Positions 1 to 7,563 of a DNA stretch of 9,243 bases are shown here, one piece after another. The notes under the pieces are model-generated. The model was not told the DNA's origin, did not search any database, and saw nothing but the letters and a program-made list of their open reading frames with translations. The stretch spans positions 1-9,243 of the forward strand of contig CAZKHA010000137.1 in NCBI GenBank assembly GCA_964552325.1, in the 5' to 3' direction. This stretch comes from CAZKCK01 sp964552325. GTDB lineage: Bacteria; Bacteroidota; Bacteroidia; Bacteroidales; TTA-H9. Position 1 is the first letter of the stretch. The number at the start of each line of letters is the position of its first letter. Both the position numbers and the translations under genes were made by a program.

Positions 1-13
1 TTTAAACGAAAAA

Positions 14-2839
14 CTACAAATATTTTTGAACCATTTCAAGAATCTGTTCCTTGCTAATTGGCTTTTTTAAACACTCATTGCATCCTGCATCAAAAGCTTG
101 GCGGCGTTCATCTGATAGCGTATAAGCAGTAAGTACAACGATCGGCACATGCCCATCGAGCAACCTAATGGCTTTTGTTGCTTCAAAACCATCTAATTCG
201 GGCATTCGCAAGTCCATTATTACAAGATTTATCTGTGGATTATCCTTAAACAACTCAACTGCTTGGGCGCCGTTGTGGGCTGCAAAAATGGCATATCCTG
301 CTTTTGATAAAACCTTATAAACAAATTCATGGCTAACATCATCATCTTCAGCAAACAAAATAGTTGGTACAGGTATGCTATTTGCGCTAAAAACTCCCGT
401 ATTTTGAACTGGGGCCTCGGCTAAATAGTGGTTTTGCAGATGAACTGTTGGCAATACAAAATAAAACTCGGCACCTTTGCCTTCTTCACTGATTAACTTT
501 ATTTCGGATTGCAGCTTTGTTACATATTCCGCTGCAATTGACAAGCCCAACCCTGAGCCTTCAAATTGGCGGGTTGATGAAAAATCGGCTTGAGTAAACT
601 TCTTAAAAATATCTTTTTGGCGAGCAAACGGTATCCCAATACCAGAGTCTTTTACAGCAACCCTCACCCCCTCGGGTGTCGGTTGCGCTTCAATAACAAT
701 CGCGCCTACTTTGGTAAACTTTATGGCATTGTTTATTAAATGTGAAAGCACATAATAAAGCACATCCCGATCAGCTTTTACCATATCCTGATATTCATCC
801 AATTGATTTACAATACTTAAACTCAAGCCTCTTTTTGTTGCTTCCGCCTTATAGTTGCACAACACGCTGTCGAACACCGACGTCAACCGAAACTCAGTAA
901 GTTTTAACTCTAAGTGACCACTTTGCAACCTCGACATTTCAACAATATTGTTGATGGTAGTCATTAACCGCTCAGCGCTTAGATGAATTATATCAACAAA
1001 CTCTTGCTTATCCTCTTTTGGAATATCTTCATCGAGCACCATTGAGATAAAGCCTAAGATGCCATTAAAAGGTGTCCTGATTTCATGTGATATATTATTA
1101 AGGAATGCCGTTTTAAGCTTATCGCTTTCTTCGGCCTTATCTTTAGCCTGCTTCAACTCCAGTTCAGCACGTTTGCGTTGGGTAATATCGCGCATGATAC
1201 CCGTGGCATGCCAGTTTCTATTTACCAAAACGGCTGATAACGAAAGCTCAACAGAGATTGTTTCCCCATCCTTACGTATGGCCTCAAGTTCCACTGTTTT
1301 ACCGATTGCATCACCTGAGCCAGTTAAAAGAAACTTTCCAAAGGCCTCGAGATGGGCAGGATGGTATTGGATTGGTGCGATAAGCATATGAAGATTTTGG
1401 CCAAGGGCTTCTTGTTCCGAAAACCCAAAAATGCGTTCTGCTGCAGGGTTCCAATATGAAATCAACCCATGGTGATCCATCATCAAAATGGCATCCTGAG
1501 CGGCATCTGTTAACGATTTCATCAACCGGTTATGCTGATCCAAGGCAATTTGAGCTACTTTTATCTCGGTTATATCGCTGCAAGTACCTTCAAAATAACG
1601 CGTTCCTGAATCTGCATCCATAACCATGCGTGCATTTATTGAAACCCAAACCATTCCGCCATCACGTTTTTTAGCTAGCGTTTCAAAATTCTTTACCTCC
1701 GCATTGCTAACATTAAGCATGCTTAACAATCGGATTCTATCAGAAGGATCGGCATAAAGCTCGTCACCAATATTTTTGACTGATGCGATCATTTCTTCGG
1801 GCGAACTATAACCATATATTTGAGCAAATGCCATATTTACAGTTCGATAGGTGCCTTCAGGCGTGGTTTGGTAAATACCAATCGATGAATTATTGAAGAT
1901 ATTCCTGTATCGTTCTTCGCTTTGCAACAACTTTAAATAAGCATTAACCTGTTTGGTGATATCGGTTAAAAAACCTAGAATGGCCGGCTTACCTTCCCAA
2001 TCGGATACAATTGCCTCGGTTTCAGCCCATATATAACCACCTTGCTTTGTTAATAGCCGAAAGGCATATTTGCTCAAAATGGAATTGGCCTGAATCCTTT
2101 GCCGGTGCTTTTCAACAATCAACTGCCTATCATCAGGATAAATAAAATCGATATAGGGTTGGCCAACCAATTCACTCATTGCATACCCCAAGTATTCATG
2201 TACTTTGTTATTGCAAAGCTTTATCAACCCATCTTGCTCTATCACAATAGCTACGGTAGCATTATCAAATAGCATCCTATAATTTAACTCGCTTTGATGC
2301 AAAGCCTTGGTCCGTTCATAAATTTGAGCGTCAAGGTCAGTCTTTTCACGGTTTTGTAATTGCCGTGCCTCCGAAAGCTGCAACATTGCCTTTATTTGAG
2401 CAATTAGCTCCGATTTATCGAATGGTTTACTTAAAAAGGCTTCCCCACCTGCCTGAAGGGCCTTGACGCGCATTTCGGCGCTACTGCTAGTGCCCGTTAA
2501 AAAAATAACCGGAATGGATGCAAGTTTCGTGTTTTGCTTTAGCTTTTCGCACACCTCAAACCCAGAAATATCGGGCAGCATAATATCTAACACAATAACC
2601 GCAGGCACCAAGGTTTCGGCCATTGCCAAGGCTTCCTGTCCAGACGAGGCAACATTAATTTGTAGATCAGGAAAGCTTTCGCTAACTAAACCAGCTAACA
2701 CCAATTGCATTTCACGCAAATCATCAACCAGTAAAATTGGCCTTTGCAAAAATTTGTTATCGTTGGATTGCATCGAAGTTGGATTTTGTACGTTTATACC
2801 CGTTTGCCATGTAAAATCAATCTGACGTAACCAAATCAT
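14..2839 (-). CDS. Soluble hybrid sensor histidine kinase (REC-PAS-PAS-PAS-HisKA-HATPase-REC)
   Basis: Multi-domain phosphorelay kinase of 941 residues, numbered from the ATG at 2839. An N-terminal receiver (about 34-152) has the acidic pair D39/D40, phosphoacceptor D85, T115 and K138. A charged, probably coiled-coil linker (155-182) leads to three PAS domains (about 183-296, 305-425, 437-555), each entered or left by typical motifs such as SEERYRNIF and GIMRDITQRK. HisKA follows with NISHEIRTPFNG (phosphoacceptor H585), then HATPase_c with N-box N704, G1 box DSGIGIP (D731) and G2 box GSGLGL (761-766). The C-terminal receiver (826-941) has E831/D832/D833, D876, T904 and K926. There is no signal peptide or membrane helix, so it should act in the cytoplasm. 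It has no DNA-binding output domain, so phosphate presumably passes to an unlinked Hpt or regulator (inference). The signal is unknown. Start is uncertain: TTG at 2842, ATG at 2839 and ATG at 2773 are in frame and none has a Shine-Dalgarno; 2773 would still keep the first receiver whole. Confidence 0.95.
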   Translation of the reverse strand: MIWLRQIDFTWQTGINVQNPTSMQSNDNKFLQRPILLVDDLREMQLVLAGLVSESFPDLQINVASSGQEALAMAETLVPAVIVLDIMLPDISGFEVCEKLKQNTKLASIPVIFLTGTSSSAEMRVKALQAGGEAFLSKPFDKSELIAQIKAMLQLSEARQLQNREKTDLDAQIYERTKALHQSELNYRMLFDNATVAIVIEQDGLIKLCNNKVHEYLGYAMSELVGQPYIDFIYPDDRQLIVEKHRQRIQANSILSKYAFRLLTKQGGYIWAETEAIVSDWEGKPAILGFLTDITKQVNAYLKLLQSEERYRNIFNNSSIGIYQTTPEGTYRTVNMAFAQIYGYSSPEEMIASVKNIGDELYADPSDRIRLLSMLNVSNAEVKNFETLAKKRDGGMVWVSINARMVMDADSGTRYFEGTCSDITEIKVAQIALDQHNRLMKSLTDAAQDAILMMDHHGLISYWNPAAERIFGFSEQEALGQNLHMLIAPIQYHPAHLEAFGKFLLTGSGDAIGKTVELEAIRKDGETISVELSLSAVLVNRNWHATGIMRDITQRKRAELELKQAKDKAEESDKLKTAFLNNISHEIRTPFNGILGFISMVLDEDIPKEDKQEFVDIIHLSAERLMTTINNIVEMSRLQSGHLELKLTEFRLTSVFDSVLCNYKAEATKRGLSLSIVNQLDEYQDMVKADRDVLYYVLSHLINNAIKFTKVGAIVIEAQPTPEGVRVAVKDSGIGIPFARQKDIFKKFTQADFSSTRQFEGSGLGLSIAAEYVTKLQSEIKLISEEGKGAEFYFVLPTVHLQNHYLAEAPVQNTGVFSANSIPVPTILFAEDDDVSHEFVYKVLSKAGYAIFAAHNGAQAVELFKDNPQINLVIMDLRMPELDGFEATKAIRLLDGHVPIVVLTAYTLSDERRQAFDAGCNECLKKPISKEQILEMVQKYL

Positions 2840-3108
2840 CAAACGGATTTTCGATCATAAAAGCAACTCAATCGCCTAACAAGCCTACCCAACTGATTAC
2901 CAAGCAAATTTGCAACAATGTCAATAATGAGGCAATTAGTAACAACGTGTAATAAGCAAACAAGGACTGAATAGCGCTTAAAATTAATAAGATTATACAG
3001 CCATCTGACAAAAACAAAACCAAAGCCCAAAATAAACTTACCTACTAATGCTCTTGAAATCCATAAAAACGTAGGAACTAAAATATTAAAAAATTATTTA
3101 GAATACAA
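2840..3108. other. Intergenic gap between aroC and the hybrid kinase
   Basis: This AT-rich stretch separates two genes on the minus strand. I see no RNA gene and no convincing terminator hairpin; the only inverted pair noticed near the aroC end (CCTAC/GTAGG on the minus strand) encloses a loop of about 25 bases and lacks a T-run. A minus-strand frame at 2839-3030 starts at TTG, encodes about 63 hydrophobic residues and ends in TGA overlapping the kinase ATG (TGATG). Upstream of its TTG the frame stays open without an ATG. The frame matches no family I recognise, and its hydrophobic composition may simply come from T-rich DNA. It is therefore not called as a gene here, but the overlap is listed as a finding. 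The gap may also carry the kinase promoter; no clear Bacteroidota-type TTTG / TAnnTTTG pair was recognised. Confidence 0.5.
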
Positions 3109-4203
3109 CTAAATTAAGAGGTCGTTTTTTGTCCTTGCCTTCATTTCCAAAAAATAGTTCATGATGACCAAAAAAGCCATGGCTTCAACCACGGGAACTG
3201 CCCTTGGAACGACACAAGTATCATGACGCCCTGCAGGTTCAAGCACAACGGGTTTTCCATCCCTTGTTATAGTCTCACGCGCCTGCATCAAGGTTGACAC
3301 TGGTTTAAATGCTACCGTAAACACGATATTTTCGCCCGTTGATATACCTCCAAGTATTCCTCCGGTATGGTTTGTTTCAAACTTTATCCGCCCATCCCGA
3401 AACAGCAATTTGTCATTGGCTTGCGAACCTTGCATAGCCGATAACAGATACCCTTCGCCCAAGCTAAAGCCCCGTGCAGCTGGTATGCTTAACATAGCAT
3501 GGGCCAATACGGCCTGCAATTTGTTAAAAACCGGCTCACCTAGCCCTGCCGGCACATTTCTCACCATGCATGTCACTACACCTCCAGTGGTATCGCCCTT
3601 TTGTTTAAGCTGAAGAAGCAAGTCCTGCATAAGCTTTGATGTTTCTGGATGCGGGCACCTTAAGGGGTCGGCTTCTATTTGTTCCAAATCGAACCCTTGC
3701 GGGCTAGCTGGTATGTCAATACCTCCAATAGATGAAACAAAAGCACTGGCTACGACACCGAACTGTTTTAAATACATGGCAGCAACAGATCCACCCACTA
3801 GCCGGGCCACAGTTTCGCGTGCCGAAGACCTTCCGCCACCTCGGTAATCGTAATGTCCATATTTTTGCAAATAGGTGGCATCAGCATGGCCAGGCCGAAT
3901 GGCAGACGCCATTGCAGTGTAATCAACTGACCGCTTGTCAGTGTTTAGTATTTGAAAGGCAATGGGAGCCCCCGTTGTTTTCCCTTCGAAAATACCGGAT
4001 AAAAAAACAACCTCATCCGCTTCGTTACGGGCAGTCACAAAAGCATTACCACCGGGTCTTCTTCTTGCCATTTGTTGGCTTAAAAATTGGTAATCAATAT
4101 CTAATCCTGCTGGACAGCCATCAATAACACCACCTATTGAAGGGCCGTGCGATTCACCAAAAGTGGTTAGCCTAAAAAGATTGCCAAATGAATTGCCAGA
4201 CAT
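3109..4203 (-). CDS. aroC: Chorismate synthase
   Basis: Catalyses the last step of the shikimate pathway in the cytoplasm, converting 5-enolpyruvylshikimate-3-phosphate to chorismate with loss of phosphate and with reduced FMN as cofactor (EC 4.2.3.5). The 364-residue length is normal for the bacterial family. Numbered from the ATG at 4203, the family motifs run: GNSFG near the N-terminus, GESHG (16-20, with conserved H19), RRRPGG (47-52), RPGHAD (103-108, with conserved H106), YDYRGGGRSSARET (118-131), SIPAARGF (239-246), TNHTGGILGGISTG (277-290) and GRHDTC (325-330). No flavin-reductase domain is fused, so this is the monofunctional form needing separately supplied reduced flavin. A second in-frame ATG lies two codons upstream at 4209. 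I chose 4203 because family members usually begin M-x-GNSFG; neither has a Shine-Dalgarno. The stop is TAG. No other aromatic-pathway gene is adjacent, and the gene diverges from the maltodextrin unit. Confidence 0.98.
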   Translation of the reverse strand: MSGNSFGNLFRLTTFGESHGPSIGGVIDGCPAGLDIDYQFLSQQMARRRPGGNAFVTARNEADEVVFLSGIFEGKTTGAPIAFQILNTDKRSVDYTAMASAIRPGHADATYLQKYGHYDYRGGGRSSARETVARLVGGSVAAMYLKQFGVVASAFVSSIGGIDIPASPQGFDLEQIEADPLRCPHPETSKLMQDLLLQLKQKGDTTGGVVTCMVRNVPAGLGEPVFNKLQAVLAHAMLSIPAARGFSLGEGYLLSAMQGSQANDKLLFRDGRIKFETNHTGGILGGISTGENIVFTVAFKPVSTLMQARETITRDGKPVVLEPAGRHDTCVVPRAVPVVEAMAFLVIMNYFLEMKARTKNDLLI

Positions 4204-4262
4204 AAGCATAAATTTTAGTGCGAAAATAGTTACAAATCCATTGATGTCCGCTAAAAATAAGG

Positions 4263-4378
4263 AGATTCTTCACTACGCCCAGAATGACAGGAGATTATAC
4301 AAAATGCAAGCAGCCCTCACGCGTAGACAAACATAAAATCCTATCATTCCAAGCGTAATGTAATGAAGCGAGGAATCT
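4263..4378. repeat. Imperfect inverted repeat, possible dispersed intergenic repeat element
   Basis: The left arm (4263-4290) and the reverse complement of the right arm (4341-4378) share an ordered set of blocks: AGATTC, then TTCA, then a TACGC core (CTACGC versus TTACGC), then GAATGACAG versus GAATGATAG. The right arm carries about five extra bases after AGATTC and about five after TTCA, so it is 38 nt long against 28 nt. The 50 bases between the arms are not obviously coding. The word shape AGATTC-TTCACTACGC-AGAATGACA resembles repeats I recall seeing scattered between genes in environmental bacterial genomes, including Bacteroidota; that is memory, not a search. In transcripts it would fold into an imperfect hairpin. 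There is no transposase and no obvious target-site duplication, so a non-autonomous or decayed element is the most that can be said. Confidence 0.6.
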
Positions 4379-4481
4379 TAAAATATTTTGAATTTTTTAC
4401 CGGACAATAGTGCTACAATTACGGCATTTCCTAAAAAAAACTACTAGTGCAAACGTTGCCAATACAATTGTGGAGGAAGCG

Positions 4482-4577
4482 ATGCACCAACTTACTAAAA
4501 AAGCCCTATTTTTGCTCTTTTCATTCTTACTACCAAAAAGGTTTATATACAGGCCGTCAACTTTGATATCGCTTTAA
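4482..4577 (+). CDS. Possible 31-residue signal-peptide-like or leader peptide
   Basis: A short ORF starts at ATG 4482, preceded by GGAGGA at 4472-4477, a strong Shine-Dalgarno with good spacing. That stands out because the main genes here lack one. The product begins MHQLTKKALFLLFSFLLPK: two lysines and then a hydrophobic run, like the n- and h-regions of a signal peptide. A further dozen residues follow with no recognisable domain and no evident signal-peptidase site. It ends at TAA 38 bases before the transporter start. It could be a decayed N-terminus of an exported protein, a leader peptide of the transporter-malQ unit, or chance. I do not recognise it as a family. Confidence 0.2.
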   Translation: MHQLTKKALFLLFSFLLPKRFIYRPSTLISL

Positions 4578-4615
4578 ATAACTGAATAACAAATAATAAT
4601 CACAAAAATAAACAC

Positions 4616-5959
4616 ATGAAAGCTAAACCAAGGCTTCATTTTTGGGACATCTGGAACATGAGTTTCGGATTTTTGGGCATACAGTTTGGTTTTGCCTTAC
4701 AAAATGCCAACGCCAGCCGAATCCTTTCAACTTTTGGTGCTGATATTGAGCACTTATCATGGTTTTGGATAGCCGCACCATTAACCGGTATGATCGTGCA
4801 GCCTATCATTGGGCACTTTAGCGATAACACCTGGTGCCGCCTGGGCCGCAGAAGACCCTATTTTTTGGTTGGTGCTACCTTAGCCTCCTTAGCCTTGCTA
4901 TTTATGCCTAATGCTGCCTTGGTTACTACCTTGGTTTCACCCATGTTAATTGGTGCTGGCATACTTATGATTATGGATGCTTCTATCAATGTGGCCATGG
5001 AGCCATTCAGGGCATTGGTGGCCGATATGTTGCCGTCTGACCAACGTACACTAGGCTTTTCAATCCAAACCTCGCTCATAGGTATTGGGGCAGTTGTCGG
5101 CTCTTGGTTACCTTACTTTCTTGCCGAATGGGTTGGCGTATCGAAATTGGCCGCGCCCGGACAGATTCCTGACAATGTGGTGTTCTCTTTTTATGTAGGC
5201 GCCATCGTATTTATTACAACCATCATTTGGACAGTTGTCCGTACAAAAGAATACTCGCCTGAGGAACTTAAAAGTTTTGAAGAAAACAAACCTACTGAAA
5301 ACCAGGCTCACGGCGGATTACTAGAAATCTTTAAAGATTTTGCCAACATACCACTCACCATGAAACAGTTGGGGCTTGTACAATTTTTTTCGTGGTTTGC
5401 GCTTTTTTCGATGTGGGTTTTTACCACTCCAGCCATTGCAGTACACATTTATGGCACCGACATTAATGATTCATCGTCCGAAACCTATCAAAATGCAGGC
5501 AATTGGGTAGGTATCATTTTTGGGGTTTACAATGCTGTTTCGGCTGTTTATGCCTTCTTTCTCCCTTTTATCGCTAAAAAAATTGGCCGAAAAAACACCC
5601 ATGCCCTTTCGTTAACAGCTGGCGCCATTGGGCTTATCTCCATTTATTTCATCAAAGACCCCAATATGCTCATACTTTCGATGGTAGGTGTTGGGATGGC
5701 ATGGGGTAGTATTTTGGCCATGCCTTATGCCATATTAGCTGGATCGCTCCCCATCCATAAAATGGGAGTTTATATGGGCATATTCAACCTTTTTATTACT
5801 GTGCCCCAGATTATTAATGGTATTATTGGCGGGCCTATCGTAAAACGCTTTTATGGCTCACAGGCTATCTATGCCATTATTGCAGCTGGTTGCCTGTTTT
5901 TGTTGGCTGCTATTTCGGTGGTTTTTGTAAAAGACAAGGACGATGTTGTTAAAAGTTAA
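4616..5959 (+). CDS. MFS sugar transporter, SLC45/GPH-like (probable maltose or maltodextrin importer)
   Basis: An integral inner-membrane transporter of 447 residues. Roughly twelve hydrophobic segments can be read: about 12-30, 48-67, 82-100, 104-124, 146-168, 188-208, 252-275, 295-318, 330-346, 350-375, 384-405 and 414-436. A hydrophilic central loop (about 209-250) separates the two six-helix halves. The loop between helices 2 and 3 carries SDNTWCRLGRRRPY (69-82), the D-x(5)-R-x-GRRRP signature of GPH/SLC45-type sugar symporters, and KKIGRKN (321-327) follows helix 8 as the weaker second-half counterpart. Family members carry disaccharides such as sucrose or maltose by cation symport. Substrate assignment here is inference from the malQ gene 37 bp downstream on the same strand, which points to maltose or short maltodextrins. 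The ATG at 4616 follows an A-rich leader without Shine-Dalgarno. The two genes probably form an operon. Subfamily is fairly sure; exact substrate is not. Confidence 0.9.
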   Translation: MKAKPRLHFWDIWNMSFGFLGIQFGFALQNANASRILSTFGADIEHLSWFWIAAPLTGMIVQPIIGHFSDNTWCRLGRRRPYFLVGATLASLALLFMPNAALVTTLVSPMLIGAGILMIMDASINVAMEPFRALVADMLPSDQRTLGFSIQTSLIGIGAVVGSWLPYFLAEWVGVSKLAAPGQIPDNVVFSFYVGAIVFITTIIWTVVRTKEYSPEELKSFEENKPTENQAHGGLLEIFKDFANIPLTMKQLGLVQFFSWFALFSMWVFTTPAIAVHIYGTDINDSSSETYQNAGNWVGIIFGVYNAVSAVYAFFLPFIAKKIGRKNTHALSLTAGAIGLISIYFIKDPNMLILSMVGVGMAWGSILAMPYAILAGSLPIHKMGVYMGIFNLFITVPQIINGIIGGPIVKRFYGSQAIYAIIAAGCLFLLAAISVVFVKDKDDVVKS

Positions 5960-5996
5960 TTCAGTTAGAACGTTCGTGTAATAAATACTACATACT

Positions 5997-7487
5997 ATGG
6001 AAAACAAACGTAAAGGTGGTGTATTGCTTCACATTACATCGCTACCCGGAAAATACGGCATTGGCACCTTTGGCAAGGAGTCGATGGATTTTGTTGACTT
6101 CTTGGCGAGTGCAGGTCAAAACCTTTGGCAAATCTTACCACTTGGCCATACCAGTTATGGCGACTCACCTTATCAGTGTTTTTCTACTTTTGCCGGCAAC
6201 CCATTGCTAATAAGCCTTGATGAGCTGATAAAAAAAGCTTGGGTACACCCTGCCGATATACCTGAAATGGCATTTTCAGAAAAACACGTTGATTTTGGGC
6301 CCGTTATTGAATTTAAGCATCAAGTTTTATGGCAATCATGGGAGAACTTTAATGCCATTGCATCACGGCAAGATCAAATTAGCTTCAGCTATTTTTGCGA
6401 TGAACAAGCTTCATGGCTTGACGATTACGCACTTTTTATGGAATTAAAAAACAATCATTCTGGCCGGCCATGGCACGAATGGCCCGATGTATATAAATTC
6501 CATAATGAAGATGCTTTACAAGAATTTGTTGCTGAAAACAGCAGCCGGGTGCAGTATTGGAAATACCTTCAATGGCTATTTTTTGCACAGTGGGCTGACT
6601 TAAAAGCCTATGCAAACAAAAAGGGAATACAGATAATTGGCGATATCCCGCTATATATTGCATTTGACAGTGCCGATGCTTGGTCAAACCCTGCCGTATT
6701 CCAATTTGACGACAAAAGAAATCCGACCGCAGTGGCTGGAGTTCCCCCTGATTATTTTAGCGAAACCGGCCAGCTTTGGGGCAACCCGCTTTACAACTGG
6801 GATTATTTGCGATCAACAGGCTACGGATGGTGGATAGAACGCGTTCGCAAAAGCCTCGAGTTCTACGATATCATCCGCATTGACCATTTTAGGGGATTAG
6901 CCGGGTATTGGTCAGTTCCTTTTGGTGAAACAACGGCCATAAATGGCAAATGGATAGAAGCCCCCGGTTGGGAACTTTTTGAAATGATTAAGAACCAATT
7001 AGGTGAGCCAAAAATTATTGCCGAGGATTTGGGTGTAATAACGCCAGATGTTGAAGATCTCCGTAACCATTTTAACTTCCCCGGAATGAAGGTGCTACAA
7101 TTTGCTTTCCAACCCATGAAAGATAATGAGTACCTTCCCCACAACTATAACACATCCAATTGTTTATGTTACACCGGATCACACGACAACAACACCATCA
7201 AAGGATGGTACAACGAACTGGACGAACACACCAAAGCAAATGTTATTGATTACTTACCCGGTGGTGGCGAAAGCACTGTTTGGAAGATGATTCGCCTTTG
7301 CTGGGCATCTAATTCACGGATTGCGATAACCACCATGCAAGATTTACTTGAAAAAGGAAGCGAAGCAAGGATGAATACACCTGGCATACCAGCAGGCAAT
7401 TGGCAATGGAGATTCAGACAAAAAGAATATGACGAGGAAATTGCCGAAAAACTAAAGTCGCTTACGTTGCTTTACGACCGCAACTAA
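5997..7487 (+). CDS. malQ: 4-alpha-glucanotransferase (amylomaltase, GH77)
   Basis: A cytoplasmic enzyme that disproportionates maltodextrins by transferring 4-alpha-glucan segments between chains and releasing glucose (EC 2.4.1.25). At 496 residues it is the short, single-domain amylomaltase form, about the length of the Thermus enzyme. Family motifs appear in order: WQILPLGHTSYGDSPYQ (44-60), FAGNPLLI (65-72), GDIPLYIAFDSADAW (215-229), GVPPDYFSETGQLWGNPLYNWD (248-269), IRIDHFRG (293-300), IIAEDLG (340-346), YTGSHDNNT (392-400) and PGIPAGNWQWR (462-472). The catalytic triad is intact: nucleophile D296, acid/base E343 and transition-state stabiliser D397. It lacks the N-terminal starch-binding domains of the long DPE2-like form that I recall from some Bacteroidota. 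It starts 37 bp after the transporter stop with no terminator between, so co-transcription is likely, and a clear intrinsic terminator follows 20 bases after its TAA. Confidence 0.97.
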   Translation: MENKRKGGVLLHITSLPGKYGIGTFGKESMDFVDFLASAGQNLWQILPLGHTSYGDSPYQCFSTFAGNPLLISLDELIKKAWVHPADIPEMAFSEKHVDFGPVIEFKHQVLWQSWENFNAIASRQDQISFSYFCDEQASWLDDYALFMELKNNHSGRPWHEWPDVYKFHNEDALQEFVAENSSRVQYWKYLQWLFFAQWADLKAYANKKGIQIIGDIPLYIAFDSADAWSNPAVFQFDDKRNPTAVAGVPPDYFSETGQLWGNPLYNWDYLRSTGYGWWIERVRKSLEFYDIIRIDHFRGLAGYWSVPFGETTAINGKWIEAPGWELFEMIKNQLGEPKIIAEDLGVITPDVEDLRNHFNFPGMKVLQFAFQPMKDNEYLPHNYNTSNCLCYTGSHDNNTIKGWYNELDEHTKANVIDYLPGGGESTVWKMIRLCWASNSRIAITTMQDLLEKGSEARMNTPGIPAGNWQWRFRQKEYDEEIAEKLKSLTLLYDRN

Positions 7488-7507
7488 AGCATTCTATCTT
7501 TAAAATG

Positions 7508-7545
7508 GGTCAGGCGCTTTTGGATAAAAGTTCCTGGCCTTTTTT
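7508..7545 (+). terminator. Intrinsic terminator after malQ, possibly bidirectional
   Basis: GGTCAGG (7508-7514) pairs with CCTGGCC (7533-7539) as seven base pairs including one G-U. Inside it, CTTTT (7517-7521) pairs with AAAAG (7526-7530) around a GGAT loop. Six T residues follow at 7540-7545, as in a rho-independent terminator for the plus strand. On the minus strand the hairpin is followed by a short T-rich stretch (complement of AAAA at 7502-7505), so it may also stop the convergent gene whose stop codon is at 7564-7566. Confidence 0.85.
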
Positions 7546-7563
7546 CATTAAACGGACACCCAT

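Larger units (their letters stand above)
4204..4615. other. 412-bp divergent intergenic region between aroC and the sugar transporter
   Basis: This region must hold the aroC promoter (minus strand) and the promoter of the transporter-malQ unit (plus strand). From left to right it contains a short AT-rich stretch next to aroC, an imperfect inverted repeat at 4263-4378, an AT-rich segment with an A8 run near 4434-4441, a 31-codon ORF with a strong GGAGG (4482-4577), and an A-rich leader immediately before the transporter ATG. That leader has no Shine-Dalgarno, as is usual in Bacteroidota. A TTTG at about 4562-4565 could be the upstream half of a Bacteroidota promoter, but no convincing TAnnTTTG follows at the right distance, so no promoter is called. 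Confidence 0.6.

Noticed and set aside
1059..1391. Plus-strand open frame of about 110 codons inside the kinase gene
   Set aside because: It lies wholly antisense to the PAS/HisKA part of a strongly supported kinase and shows no domain resemblance; a shadow frame.
2463..2825. Plus-strand open frame of about 120 codons opposite the first receiver domain
   Set aside because: Antisense to a well-conserved receiver domain with all key residues present; the Ser/Thr-rich product matches nothing recognisable.
3732..4127. Plus-strand open frame of about 131 codons inside aroC
   Set aside because: Antisense to the conserved core of chorismate synthase; no family features.
4421..4475. Possible promoter or operator palindromes such as CAATTG and the A8 run upstream of the transporter
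   Set aside because: Short AT-rich palindromes and A-runs are expected by chance in this intergenic DNA, and no spaced TTTG / TAnnTTTG pair could be matched.
6436..6687. Minus-strand frame inside malQ
   Set aside because: Overlaps the conserved GH77 region on the opposite strand and has no start context or domain support.
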